Assembly (NCBI RefSeq): GCF_009847015.1
Contig: NZ_WVEM01000002.1
Coordinates: forward strand, 404,325 to 468,324
Source: Sunxiuqinia indica
GTDB lineage: Bacteria > Bacteroidota > Bacteroidia > Bacteroidales > Prolixibacteraceae
Length of the DNA stretch: 64,000 nt
Reading direction: 5' to 3'
The notes under the pieces were generated by a model, which was not told the origin of the DNA, searched no databases, and was given only the letters and a program-made list of their open reading frames with translations. Position numbers and translations under genes: made by a program. Numbering within the stretch: the stretch's first letter is position 1; every line of letters starts with the position of its first letter. Shown here one piece after another: positions 11,128 to 20,196 of the stretch.

Positions 11128-14100
11128 ATGAAACAAAAATACAGGGCTATTTGCGAGTCAGGGATCAGTTGGAATACATTCAGAATAGGAAGTCTCTCTT
11201 TGCTTTTACTCAGCGTGATTTATTGCGGCAAGGCTACTGCGCAAAACTATTTTCAGCAGGAAGTCAATTTTGAAATAAAAGTCACACTCGACGATCAAAA
11301 TCACCTACTTCGGGGCAACGAGGTTTTTGAGTATATTAATCACTCGCCCGACACCCTCCATTTCCTTTATGTTCATCTCTGGCCAAATGCCTATTCTAAC
11401 AACGAAACAGCTTTAGCCAAACAACTGGTTCAATTATATGGCAAAGAAAAACTGTTCAATGATCCGTTGCTGGCGGGATCGATTGACTCTTTAGACTTCA
11501 GGGACAATAGTCAAAAACTTCACTGGCATTTTTTGAAGGATCAAGAGGATATCTGTCAGGTTCATTTGAATGAGCCGCTGAAGCCGGGCGATACAACTTA
11601 TATTAGCACTCCGTTTAGGGTTCAAGTTCCACAAGGCGAAATCTCAAGATTAGGCTCTAGTGGTAAATCGTTTCAAATTTCACAATGGTATCCAAAGCCA
11701 GCTGTTTACGACAAAGACGGCTGGCATCCCATGTCCTATCTGGATCAAGGCGAGTTTTATTCTGAATTCGGAACCTATGATGTATCGATTACGCTGCCCG
11801 AAAACTATACCGTAGCCGCAACCGGTGAGCTAAAAACCAGCCACGAATTACAACGGTTAGACCGTATCGCCAACGACACCATCCAATTTGACACGCTTGC
11901 AGAAGAAAAGGTTAGTGATTTGCCCGGTTCAGTAAAATTCAAAACACTTCGGTATACCAGTCAGAATATGCACGATTTTGCCTGGTTTGCTGACCCTGAT
12001 TTTCACCTCACAACACAGACGATATTATTGCCTGAATCTGACAGAAAAGTGACCATTTATGCTCTGTCTACGGATCATCAGGCAGAGCTCTGGGAGAACG
12101 CCTCATCTTATGCTTCCGATGCCTTGCTTGCTTTTTCCAAATGGATTGGCGACTATCCCTACTCCAGTTTCACAGTTGTTCAATCCAAACTTAAATCCGG
12201 GCTCGGAATGGAGTATCCGAGCTTGGCAGTTATTGGAGAGGCGAACGACGCCTACAGCCTCGATGAGGTCATTACCCACGAAATTTGTCACAACTGGTTT
12301 TACAGCTCGCTGGCGTCGAATGAGCGGTTGTACCCCTATCTTGACGAGTCGCTTACCAGTGCTTATACCGCACGACACATGTTGGAAAAGTATCCGGACT
12401 CTAAACTTTGGGAGATCTATATAAAAAACGAAACGCTGGCAAAATTCTTGAATCTTGATCAACAACATGTGCTGCAGGCAGAAGAATATTATTGGCTAAG
12501 CCAGGCTCGAAATAATCTTGAGCAACCAATTAACCTTGCTGCTACTGAGTTGAATGCCATCAACTATAGCCTGATTTTATACTACAAAGGAGCCCGGGGA
12601 ATAAACTATCTACGTGCGTATTTAGGTGATTCTCTTTTTGATTCGGCCATGAATGAGTATTATAACCGCTGGAAATTCAAACATCCGCAGCCCGCTGATT
12701 TCCGGCTTGCAATAGAATCGCACACGGGTAAGGACCTCGATTGGTTTTTTGAAGATTTTCTGGGCACAACCAAACGGCTTGATTACAAACTGGAACGCTT
12801 GCAAGACCAAAAACTTCTAATCAAGAATAAGGGAGAGTTGGTTTCGCCTTTGGTTATTGCCGGAATGAAAGATGATTCTGTTTATTTTGAAAAGTGGATT
12901 GATGGCTTTGACGGTCAACGATGGATTCAGCTTCCTGCTGGCAATTATACTGAAGTCAAAATCGACCCAAATCATGTGATGCCAGAGATCTTCCGAAAAA
13001 ATAATAACATCAGGGATCATGGTGTTTTTCGGAAGGCTGATCCGATTCAGCCTCAACTTTACTTTTCGATCGAAGATCAGGAAAAAAATAACCTCATGTT
13101 TTTTCCATCTTTCAGCTGGACCAGAGAAAATGGGGTAATGGCCGGAATGGCTTTGCACAATGGTTTTGTCATTCCGAAGCCATTAGAATACTTTATCATG
13201 CCTTTCTATGGTTTCAAACATTCCAAATTGGCTGGTTACGCAAGGATGTTCTATACCGTTACTCCGTTTCAAAAACTGGTTCGTAAGGCTACCTTTTCGC
13301 TTGAAGGAACCCAGTTTGGAGCTCCTGGCAATCAAAACTACCAAACCTTAAAAACCGGGGTGGAGCTTTTTTTTAGATCAAGTCAACAAAAACCATTTGT
13401 CCAAAGTATTTACGGGAATTACATTCTGGCATCCGACCTCTCTCAGTTAAACAGAGAAGAAAAGCCCGAACAAAACTCTTTCGTCCAAGTCGGATATCAT
13501 CTAAAAAAACGAAGCAGGATCAATCCGTTTATTTTACATAGTGCTGTTGAATATGCACAGGTTTATCAAAAAATAACAGCAGAATTGAATTACCGACTAA
13601 GTTACTATGGAGAAGGCCGGGGGCTGGACTTTAGATTGTATTCCGGTGCCATGCTGAACGAAGTTTCTGCGGCTTCGTTATACGGACTGGCTCCGGCCGG
13701 ACGAAGTGGTCGCGAATTATATCTTTATCAGGGTTTTTACCCCGATCGTTTTAGTGCGTTTCCATCAACATTCTGGTCGCGACAAATGACGCTGAACGAA
13801 GGAGGATTGGTTTCACCAGTCAACAAGAGTCTTGGCTATAGTGACTGGCTGTTTTCCTTGACCTTGACAAGCAGCTTGCCTCGCAAAATAGAAAAACTCC
13901 CCATCAAACCATTTTTAACTGTTTTACTTAATGATACCGGTGGTGAACACCACGATAATCCGAACGTTTTCTTCGAAGCTGGCGTTAAAACTGGATTCTG
14001 GAATCTAATTGAATTTTACATTCCTTTGTTTATCAGTAACAATATCAAATCAGAAATTGGGCCATTTAAAGATCGAATTCGACTGGTTTTTACACTAGAT

Positions 14101-14142
14101 TCATTCACTCAAATTAATTTAAATCAACGATCAGTATTCTAG
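11128..14142 (+). CDS. Secreted M1-family (aminopeptidase N-like) metallopeptidase
   Basis: I take the ATG at 11128 as start (1,004 residues) because a signal peptide ending near KATAQ follows; an upstream TTG at 11050 would bury it. The zinc site is complete: HEICH at about residue 384, then 18 residues to the Glu of YLDES, matching HEXXH-X18-E. The substrate-binding GxMEN-type motif appears as GLGMEY near residue 358, with Tyr in place of Asn. The first ~580 residues are the M1 core; the remaining ~400 are beta-rich with repeated aromatic strands and have the look of a membrane-associated C-terminal module. The protein probably trims peptides in the periplasm or at the surface. The fold assignment is strong; substrate unknown. 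Confidence 0.88.
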   Translation: MKQKYRAICESGISWNTFRIGSLSLLLLSVIYCGKATAQNYFQQEVNFEIKVTLDDQNHLLRGNEVFEYINHSPDTLHFLYVHLWPNAYSNNETALAKQLVQLYGKEKLFNDPLLAGSIDSLDFRDNSQKLHWHFLKDQEDICQVHLNEPLKPGDTTYISTPFRVQVPQGEISRLGSSGKSFQISQWYPKPAVYDKDGWHPMSYLDQGEFYSEFGTYDVSITLPENYTVAATGELKTSHELQRLDRIANDTIQFDTLAEEKVSDLPGSVKFKTLRYTSQNMHDFAWFADPDFHLTTQTILLPESDRKVTIYALSTDHQAELWENASSYASDALLAFSKWIGDYPYSSFTVVQSKLKSGLGMEYPSLAVIGEANDAYSLDEVITHEICHNWFYSSLASNERLYPYLDESLTSAYTARHMLEKYPDSKLWEIYIKNETLAKFLNLDQQHVLQAEEYYWLSQARNNLEQPINLAATELNAINYSLILYYKGARGINYLRAYLGDSLFDSAMNEYYNRWKFKHPQPADFRLAIESHTGKDLDWFFEDFLGTTKRLDYKLERLQDQKLLIKNKGELVSPLVIAGMKDDSVYFEKWIDGFDGQRWIQLPAGNYTEVKIDPNHVMPEIFRKNNNIRDHGVFRKADPIQPQLYFSIEDQEKNNLMFFPSFSWTRENGVMAGMALHNGFVIPKPLEYFIMPFYGFKHSKLAGYARMFYTVTPFQKLVRKATFSLEGTQFGAPGNQNYQTLKTGVELFFRSSQQKPFVQSIYGNYILASDLSQLNREEKPEQNSFVQVGYHLKKRSRINPFILHSAVEYAQVYQKITAELNYRLSYYGEGRGLDFRLYSGAMLNEVSAASLYGLAPAGRSGRELYLYQGFYPDRFSAFPSTFWSRQMTLNEGGLVSPVNKSLGYSDWLFSLTLTSSLPRKIEKLPIKPFLTVLLNDTGGEHHDNPNVFFEAGVKTGFWNLIEFYIPLFISNNIKSEIGPFKDRIRLVFTLDSFTQINLNQRSVF

Positions 14143-14296
14143 AACTTCTTCTGTTGAACTGATCGATTTTAAGACTTTGTTGAAATAGTCGTATTGTTAA
14201 AATAAACTACGTTGTGGTTGTCTGAAAGATTGGTCCGCTGTTGTGTAGATTTTTGTTTGGAATTAATTAACCGAGCGGTCTTGTATAAATAAAATA

Positions 14297-14330
14297 ATGA
14301 GAAGCTTTCAATTTGTGGAAAGCTTCTCAT
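14297..14330 (-). terminator. Hairpin after the ancestral tRNA 3' end
   Basis: A perfect 13-bp stem (14297-14309 with 14318-14330) with an 8-nt loop. Read on the minus strand it lies directly after the tRNA 3' fragment and is followed by a T-rich run, so it was probably the original terminator of the tRNA before the element inserted. Confidence 0.75.
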
Positions 14331-14334
14331 TTTC

Positions 14335-14379
14335 AGTAGCGAGAGGCGGGCTTGAACCGCCGACCTCATGATTATGAAT
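14335..14379 (-). repeat. Attachment-site repeat: 3' half of tRNA-Met left behind (left end)
   Basis: These 45 bp match 56785-56829, the 3' half of the intact tRNA-Met gene from the anticodon loop to just past the discriminator base, with two mismatches (14352 and 14356). The 5' half is absent here. For integration into a tRNA 3' end this is the displaced original end of the host gene. Confidence 0.9.
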
Positions 14380-14504
14380 TAAATAAAATCTGTTTTCTTC
14401 TATTTTTATCGTTTTGTATTTTATTGCTAATATCCAGTGTGGTAGGTATTTGTGTGGTGCTGTTAGTGATTTTTTATTTGCTTCATTTTGACGGATAGAC
14501 TAAT

Positions 14505-14528
14505 TTTGTGTGCAAATTGTGTGCAAAT
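14505..14528 (+). repeat. Left arm-type site: tandem TTGTGTGCAAA
   Basis: Two adjacent copies of the 11-bp unit TTGTGTGCAAA (14506-14516 and 14517-14527) lie just upstream of the integrase gene. The same 24 bp recur in the same orientation at 56717-56740, near the other end. Tandem short sites at both ends of an element are typical of integrase arm-binding sites; this role is inferred. Confidence 0.65.
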
Positions 14529-14558
14529 TTTTGTCGCACACAGAATAATTAGAAGGCC

Positions 14559-15788
14559 ATGTTTACATATGCAAATAATGGAATCACAATCGCTTCAATT
14601 CTTGATCAACGAAAAGAAATGAAAGGCGAGATATTCCCCGTAAAGATACGTGTAACTTTTAACAGAGTAAGAAAATACTATGCTACAGGAAAGAAGATGA
14701 GTATAGATGACTGGGAGAAATTGCCGGAAACAAGAAGTCGGAATAAGATCTCAGTTCGTAGTGATATTCAGTATTCGTTCGATAAAGTAAAAGACGCTGT
14801 CATAAAATTGGAACGGGAAGACGGTTTTTCTCTGACTGCGTTGAATAGTTACCTTGGAAAGAACTCGGGTGATACGTTAAATCAAGCTTTTCAATTAAAA
14901 ATCGAGACCCTATTAGAGAATGAACAGATTAATAGTAGTGAATATTATAGCTATACATTGAAGAGTATTGAGGAATTTGCGGGCAAGAATATTGGGTTCG
15001 ATTCTGTTACTCCGGATTGGTTACGCAAATTTGAGAAACATCTCCTGAAGGAAGGCAAGTCATACACTACGGTAGGAATGAGATGTCGCGCAATTCGGGC
15101 TGTAATGAATAGTGCCAAAGAAGCCCATATTGTTAAGGAAAGTCAATATCCTTTTGGCAGAGGGAAATATGAGATCCCAACTGGTCAGGGAAGGAAATTG
15201 GCATTAACGCTGCATCAGATTAAAAAATTGGTGACTTATACCGACGGGAGTGAAGCGATTGAGCACGCAAGGGACATGTGGTTTTTCTCGTATCTCTGTA
15301 ACGGAATAAACTTTGCCGATATACTGACACTCAAACGTTCTAATATTAAGAATGGAGAGATATCATTTATTCGGGCAAAGACAAAAACGACGGCAAAAGT
15401 AAAAAAGGAAATTAAAGCGATCGTGACGCCGGAAATGGAGGGGATCATGAAACGTTGGGGAAATAAGGATAAAAGTCAGGATAGTTACATCTTTGATTTC
15501 CTGAACGGTGATGAATCTCCAGCGAGAATAAAAGCGAGAACCAGGGATGTTATAAGTAATTGTAACCGTCGGCTTCGAAAAATTGGTAAAGCTATCGGCG
15601 TAGAGGGGCTGAGTACGTATTCTGCAAGACACTCTTTTGCAACTGTTTTGAAGAGATCCGGTTCAAACATTGCCTATATTTCAGAAAGTCTTGGTCATAA
15701 TGATCTCAAAACAACTGAGAATTACCTGGCTTCATTTGAAAAAGAGGAGCGGATTAAGAATGCAAGCTTCCTGACTAATTTTGACTAA
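14559..15788 (+). CDS. Tyrosine recombinase/integrase (Bacteroidota type)
   Basis: The 409 residues fit the family: an N-terminal arm-binding domain (about 1-90), a SAM-like core-binding domain (about 105-200) and a catalytic domain (about 215-400). Visible catalytic residues are Arg357 and His358 (SARHSFAT), His380 in LGHND and the nucleophile Tyr389 in ENYL. The first catalytic Arg is not where expected: the box reads YLCNGINFADI, with Asn in its place, a substitution seen in some Bacteroidota integrases. The gene lies 180 bp inside the left attachment repeat and next to the tandem arm-type site, so it most likely catalyses integration into tRNA-Met. Confidence 0.92.
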   Translation: MFTYANNGITIASILDQRKEMKGEIFPVKIRVTFNRVRKYYATGKKMSIDDWEKLPETRSRNKISVRSDIQYSFDKVKDAVIKLEREDGFSLTALNSYLGKNSGDTLNQAFQLKIETLLENEQINSSEYYSYTLKSIEEFAGKNIGFDSVTPDWLRKFEKHLLKEGKSYTTVGMRCRAIRAVMNSAKEAHIVKESQYPFGRGKYEIPTGQGRKLALTLHQIKKLVTYTDGSEAIEHARDMWFFSYLCNGINFADILTLKRSNIKNGEISFIRAKTKTTAKVKKEIKAIVTPEMEGIMKRWGNKDKSQDSYIFDFLNGDESPARIKARTRDVISNCNRRLRKIGKAIGVEGLSTYSARHSFATVLKRSGSNIAYISESLGHNDLKTTENYLASFEKEERIKNASFLTNFD

Positions 15789-15901
15789 AAGGCATTGGAG
15801 CTATCTCGTCCTAATATTTATTTATCCATAATTTATTGTTAGTCCGTTGGTGTTTATCAAAAGAATATTGGAAATTAGAGAACAATATAGAAAAATGAAA
15901 A

Positions 15902-16324
15902 ATGGCCCGTCGGAAAGTCCATAAAATCCTTGCTCGAGATACCGCTATCTTCAATGAGATTGTTGATGAGCTTCGAAAGCGATCTGATTTCGAGGAATAC
16001 GACATGGAAACCATTGAAATATCAGTGAAAAAGAAGATTGTCCCTCGAATCCGAAACATTGAGCACGCGATAGATAACCTGAAGAGATACATCGCAATAA
16101 ACAGTGCTTTCATAAAAACGGTTGAAGGGGAGCCGGTAACATCCAAAAAAGAAATTGTAAGAATGTTAAGGATTTCCAGACCGACGTTGGATAAGTGGAT
16201 TTCAGATGGTTTTATTACCCCAATCCGGGCTGGTGTATGTCCTAGTAAAGAAGTTTTTCCGCCCGAAGAGATACTGAAACAGCTACAAGATCAAAAGGAA
16301 AATCAAACAATAAAAAAGAAATAA
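15902..16324 (+). CDS. Helix-turn-helix DNA-binding protein of the replication module
   Basis: A 140-residue basic protein. The C-terminal third holds a MerR/excisionase-like HTH (KKEIVRMLRISRPTLDKWIS, about residues 82-102) followed by a short wing and the charged tail EEILKQLQDQKEN. The N-terminal half is helical with no known motif. It precedes a second HTH gene and a helicase gene on the same strand. A decayed relative stands in the equivalent place of the second module (39300-39494). Genes at this position usually act in excision or in control of replication; which applies here is not shown. Confidence 0.7.
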   Translation: MARRKVHKILARDTAIFNEIVDELRKRSDFEEYDMETIEISVKKKIVPRIRNIEHAIDNLKRYIAINSAFIKTVEGEPVTSKKEIVRMLRISRPTLDKWISDGFITPIRAGVCPSKEVFPPEEILKQLQDQKENQTIKKK

Positions 16325-16537
16325 ATCAACTTTACATCACGGGTATAGCTCCGTAATTTGCATGGAAAATGTAAATGTTAGGTGGAAGAATTAAACTTTA
16401 CTTGCTTCTTTTGGGTGGATAAAATACTTGATTGAAGATCGTGTATAGCTATTTGGAGTGTTGATAATGAGTTTCTTGTGTTTTTATTTTGCTTTTAAGT
16501 TCAATAAAAAAGAAGTAGAAATAAAAACGTGAAAGCA

Positions 16538-16876
16538 ATGTCAAACATTATTGTAACAACCCCTGAGGAATTGAAGGAAATCATTACCGATGTTATTTCC
16601 AAAGTTTTACCCAAACAAGCGGCCATTCAAGAGACAATCGATTCCATTACTTTAAATGATGCAGTGGAAGTGTTGAGAGAGAACGGATATCCAACTTCAA
16701 AAGCGAAGATCTACAAACTTACTTCAACCGGGAAGATTCCGGTAAAAGTTTACGGGAACAAGCTCGTGTTTTCTCGCAAAGAGATTCTGCAGTGGGCCGA
16801 AAATCAGTCAAAACCAAAGCATGACTATAGCCAGGCTTGTAGTACGATCGCGAGGAGTGCGAGACGGAAAAAGTGA
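16538..16876 (+). CDS. Excisionase-like HTH protein, module 1
   Basis: 112 residues from the ATG at 16538 (MSNIIVTTPEEL); the in-frame GTG at 16529 is less likely because the paralogue at 39716 starts the same way. The core is an HTH_17-type DNA-binding domain (GYPTSKAKIYKLTSTGKIPV, then FSRKEILQWAEN). It is very similar to the product of 39716-40054. Both genes directly precede a helicase-like gene, so the protein is probably a control or loading factor of the replication module. Confidence 0.8.
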   Translation: MSNIIVTTPEELKEIITDVISKVLPKQAAIQETIDSITLNDAVEVLRENGYPTSKAKIYKLTSTGKIPVKVYGNKLVFSRKEILQWAENQSKPKHDYSQACSTIARSARRKK

Positions 16877-16953
16877 ATACTCCATGGATCCAACTGGCTG
16901 TTGGTATCCAGTTGTCAAGTTTCTATTCACGTAATTCACAAGTTCCATCTATC

Positions 16954-18147
16954 ATGAAAAGAAATGGTAAAGTTGTCCCATTCAAGCAGCAGGAGCAAGA
17001 TCGTGGTTTGAGGGATTTGAAAGAATTTTTAAGGGCAAATTACGATATTCGTTTTAATAGCGTTACTGAAAAGAGCGAGTTTAAACGTAATGGGGAGCGT
17101 TGCTTCATATCTCTGGAAGACTATTATTTAAATTCTATTTTTTTCAATATAAAATCTAACGGAATAAAAGTTTCAATTGACAATTTACGACGTTTGTTGG
17201 AGTCTGATTTTGCGGAAAGAGAGAATCCGATTAAAAGTTATATCGAGGATTTACCTCAATGTATCGGAATTACAAATATTGAGAAGATCATTAATACTGT
17301 TGATTTCGAAACCGTGGAGGACCATCATTTTTTCAAGAAGGTTTTCCCCAAATGGTTTGTGGCTCTGGTTGCCAATGTTTTTGATGAGGATCGGTGTACG
17401 AATCATACTTGCTTAGTCTTTACCGGAGCCCAAGGGAAGAGAAAGACAACCTGGTTCAATCAAATCATTCCACCTGAGTTGGATCCGTATAAATTCAATG
17501 GAAAGATTGATCCGAACAGTAAGGATACGCTGGCTTTGATTCACAGTAAACTCCTGATTATTATCGATGATCAATTAAAACAGATCAACAAGAAGGATGA
17601 AAATGATATCAAGGAGTTGATAACCAAAGATAAAGTCACTTATCGAAAGCCATTTGCAGTTTTTGATATGACACGCCCGCATTTAGCTTCGTTTGCTGCA
17701 ACTGTTAATGGAGATGACTTTCTTACCGATGCGACTGGCTCAAGGAGGTTTCTGTCATTTTGCGTTCAAAACTGTAATGTTGAAAAACTCAAAGAAGTGG
17801 ATTTGGCCAAGGCATACGCTGAGGCGTATCATCTTTATTTATCCGGATTTCGGTATTGGTTTAATGATGAGGAGGTGGCAGAGATTAATCAGAAGAATGA
17901 GGAATTTACTTCTGTTTCAATTGAGATGGAGTTAATTGACAAATACTTTGATGTCGATGGTTTAGAAAAAGAGTTTTATTCAGCTGGTGAAATCAAGCTG
18001 TACTTGGAAGCCTTCACGAAAAATTATATTTCAACTAAAAGAATAGGAGAGGCGCTGTCAAAACTGGGTGTAAAGCGCATATCGGTTAGAGATGATCAGG
18101 GCAGAATCAGGAAGAAATATCCAATTAAAAGGCGGACAATATGCTAA
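16954..18147 (+). CDS. VapE/VirE-type P-loop ATPase (replication helicase-like), module 1
   Basis: 397 residues from the ATG at 16954. A GTG at 16873 overlaps the stop of the previous gene and would add 27 residues, so translational coupling there is possible. The Walker A motif GAQGKRKTT and the Walker B motif LLIIIDD are clear, followed by a sensor region (HLASFAATVNGDDFL, GSRRFLSF) typical of the virulence-associated E family of SF3-like helicases in mobile elements. It very likely unwinds the element's origin. An iteron-like cluster follows at once. Confidence 0.85.
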   Translation: MKRNGKVVPFKQQEQDRGLRDLKEFLRANYDIRFNSVTEKSEFKRNGERCFISLEDYYLNSIFFNIKSNGIKVSIDNLRRLLESDFAERENPIKSYIEDLPQCIGITNIEKIINTVDFETVEDHHFFKKVFPKWFVALVANVFDEDRCTNHTCLVFTGAQGKRKTTWFNQIIPPELDPYKFNGKIDPNSKDTLALIHSKLLIIIDDQLKQINKKDENDIKELITKDKVTYRKPFAVFDMTRPHLASFAATVNGDDFLTDATGSRRFLSFCVQNCNVEKLKEVDLAKAYAEAYHLYLSGFRYWFNDEEVAEINQKNEEFTSVSIEMELIDKYFDVDGLEKEFYSAGEIKLYLEAFTKNYISTKRIGEALSKLGVKRISVRDDQGRIRKKYPIKRRTIC

Positions 18148-18164
18148 TTCGAAAAATAAGTGAC

Positions 18165-18368
18165 TAAACTGACTACATCTTCAAAATACTAGTATTTATG
18201 GGCAAAACAGCCACTAATCAAATGACTACATAACTGACTACAACGTGACTACATGACTACAAATAATCAAGAAGTTGTAGTCAGTTATGTAGACAGATGA
18301 TAAACTAGGTCGGTACGTGTTTAAAGTTCAGTATATCAGTGCTTAAAAGATGTGTAGTCACTGTAGTC
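18165..18368. repeat. Iteron-like cluster after the module 1 helicase gene
   Basis: The 7-mer GACTACA occurs five times forward (18171, 18224, 18236, 18247, 18255) and three times inverted as TGTAGTC (18276, 18353, 18362). Inside lies a perfect 19-bp inverted repeat (18226-18244 with 18274-18292, loop 29 nt). Such a cluster beside a helicase gene is what a replication origin or an autoregulatory operator would look like. Which of the two it is cannot be told from sequence alone. Confidence 0.65.
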
Positions 18369-19164
18369 AGGAAAACTTGGCATCCTTGTATCTTCTTTTT
18401 TTGTTGTTTTATTAGTTATATGTATCACGAAATTTATTGAATCGGTTGTTATTCAATTTGTTGAAGGTGTCTGGAACTCGGATTTCTTTAAAGTGCGTTT
18501 TTTGCCAGGCAAGATGTGTTTTCGTACGGACAAGAACCTCGTGCCAACAAGTTGGGGGAGGGGCGCAACTTGGGGAAAAAGGTTTAGTATTCTAAAGGGA
18601 GATGGAGAAGGCGGTTTTACGAGAAATGGATGCTGCCCTTTTCACAAACCAAAGTCATCTCTATTGCTTCGGTTTATCAATTCTCGTTATTGTGTTCGCT
18701 TGTTATGCTGTTTTAGTGTTTCGATGTTAGTGTGTTCGCTTGTCCGGATTATATATAATTTTTTGGGAGCGGTTTTCTTTCGTTGCAGTTGAAATTATCA
18801 GTGTGTCGATGGAGCACCAGAATCTAGCAGTCACGTAATCCTAGCTAAAATAAAAGAGTTGGATGGTTATCTTATTGATGAGGGATGAAGGTTTTGCGTT
18901 AAATACTGTGTTAATATTCTGTGGTGTTGTTTATTTCCATCGGAATACACTTTTTTGTTGAAAATAACCATCAATGTAATATCTGAAAAGTAAATGTGGA
19001 AAATCATAGATTGAAAAGAAGAGGAGAACGCATCAAACAAAGGAGGTTGCAGAGCACGCTGAAAATGAACATTGAATGCTATATTGTTCCGTGAAATTGT
19101 CTCACAATAACATTCAATTTGCAGAATAACAATTGCAGTGTTATTGTGCAGATTATACGTTAGT
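18369..19164. other. Gene-poor stretch with a possible origin of transfer
   Basis: There is no convincing gene. Around 18541-18575 there is a GC-rich patch with a small inverted repeat, CAAGTTG (18548-18554) and CAACTTG (18566-18572), separated by a G-rich loop and followed by GGGG. It stands out from the AT-rich surroundings and could be a nick-region hairpin or a relic of one. A 99-residue frame crosses it (18493-18792), but nothing in its composition suggests a real protein. Confidence 0.3.
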
Positions 19165-19956
19165 TTATTGTTTTTCAGTTCTATTTCTATCTATCTCAAA
19201 ATAAGCCTCACTGCTATATCTAGCATGTTCGTTCCGATCAATATAGCCCAATTGGTTTGTTAATATTTGCGTCTTTCCGATTTTAAAAGCCGGAATATTG
19301 ACATGATGATGACCAAAAATCCAGGCGTAGGGCCCAAATTTTTCGATCAGTGGTGAAAGCTCTGTTGCAAAAGCTTCATTCAGACTATCACCTTTGTACT
19401 GCTCCGGATAATTCATGAATGTGGGGACATGGTGCGAACATACTACAACCGGGCAACCGTTCAGTTTTTCGAGTTCTTCTCGTATAAAAGCCCGGCTTTT
19501 GCGGTGCAACAAGTTTGCGCCAACAGATGAAAAACGTGATCGACCGGTTTTAATGACATGAAAATCATTCATGCAGCGTTCAATCATCCAAGCGTTTTGA
19601 ATACTAATTTTAGACCATAGGGTTGCCGCAATAAAGTTCACTCCTTCGTAATTAATTGTGGTATCATTGACCAATGCGATGTTGTTTCGAATTTCCCGAT
19701 GTAGCGGATGTTCGTACGTGTCGAGATTTTCCCTGTAATACTCATGATTGCCAGGTACCCAAATCACTTGCTCGAACTCGTTGGCAAGTCTATCGAAGAA
19801 CCAGTTGAAACGCGAGATGGAACCCAAGGGGACAATGTCTCCCGCCAGAACAAGGATTGGCGCGACCGGATGAATCGGATTTGCTCGAATGAATTGTTCA
19901 TTCTTCGGAAATTCCAAGTGTAAGTCGGAGCAATATTGGATGGTTAAATGACTCAT
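19165..19956 (-). CDS. Calcineurin-like metallophosphoesterase
   Basis: 263 residues with the full set of metal-binding motifs in order: SDLHLE (D-x-H) at residue 10, AGDI, GNHE near residue 70, SHH near residue 175 and GHHH near 217. The family cleaves phosphoester bonds with two metal ions; its members act on nucleotides, nucleic acids or phosphoproteins, and the substrate here is unknown. The protein is cytosolic, with no signal peptide. A decayed copy of its 3' end lies 3.2 kb away (22331-22616), so the gene was once duplicated in this element. Confidence 0.85.
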   Translation of the reverse strand: MSHLTIQYCSDLHLEFPKNEQFIRANPIHPVAPILVLAGDIVPLGSISRFNWFFDRLANEFEQVIWVPGNHEYYRENLDTYEHPLHREIRNNIALVNDTTINYEGVNFIAATLWSKISIQNAWMIERCMNDFHVIKTGRSRFSSVGANLLHRKSRAFIREELEKLNGCPVVVCSHHVPTFMNYPEQYKGDSLNEAFATELSPLIEKFGPYAWIFGHHHVNIPAFKIGKTQILTNQLGYIDRNEHARYSSEAYFEIDRNRTEKQ

Positions 19957-20196
19957 CGAATTCTAATTCTGCTATGTATTTGGTGCTTTCGCAACAACGC
20001 TAATTTCTATTATGAATCTAGTTTGTTCAAATTTCAGTCTTCTTTTTTTTGTAGAAAATCCGAGAACAGGCCCGCAGGCACGTGTTCCCGGGTGCATTCT
20101 TAACTATAAATCCAAGGCTAAAATACGATTTCTTATCAGAGGATGATATAATCCTTATTTTCAAAAGAGGAAAAAACGGAAGAAGAAGAATTAGAT

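Noticed and set aside
18493-18792. A 99-codon plus-strand frame after the module 1 helicase
   Set aside because: No recognisable domain, odd composition, and it crosses a GC-rich inverted repeat more likely to be a DNA site.
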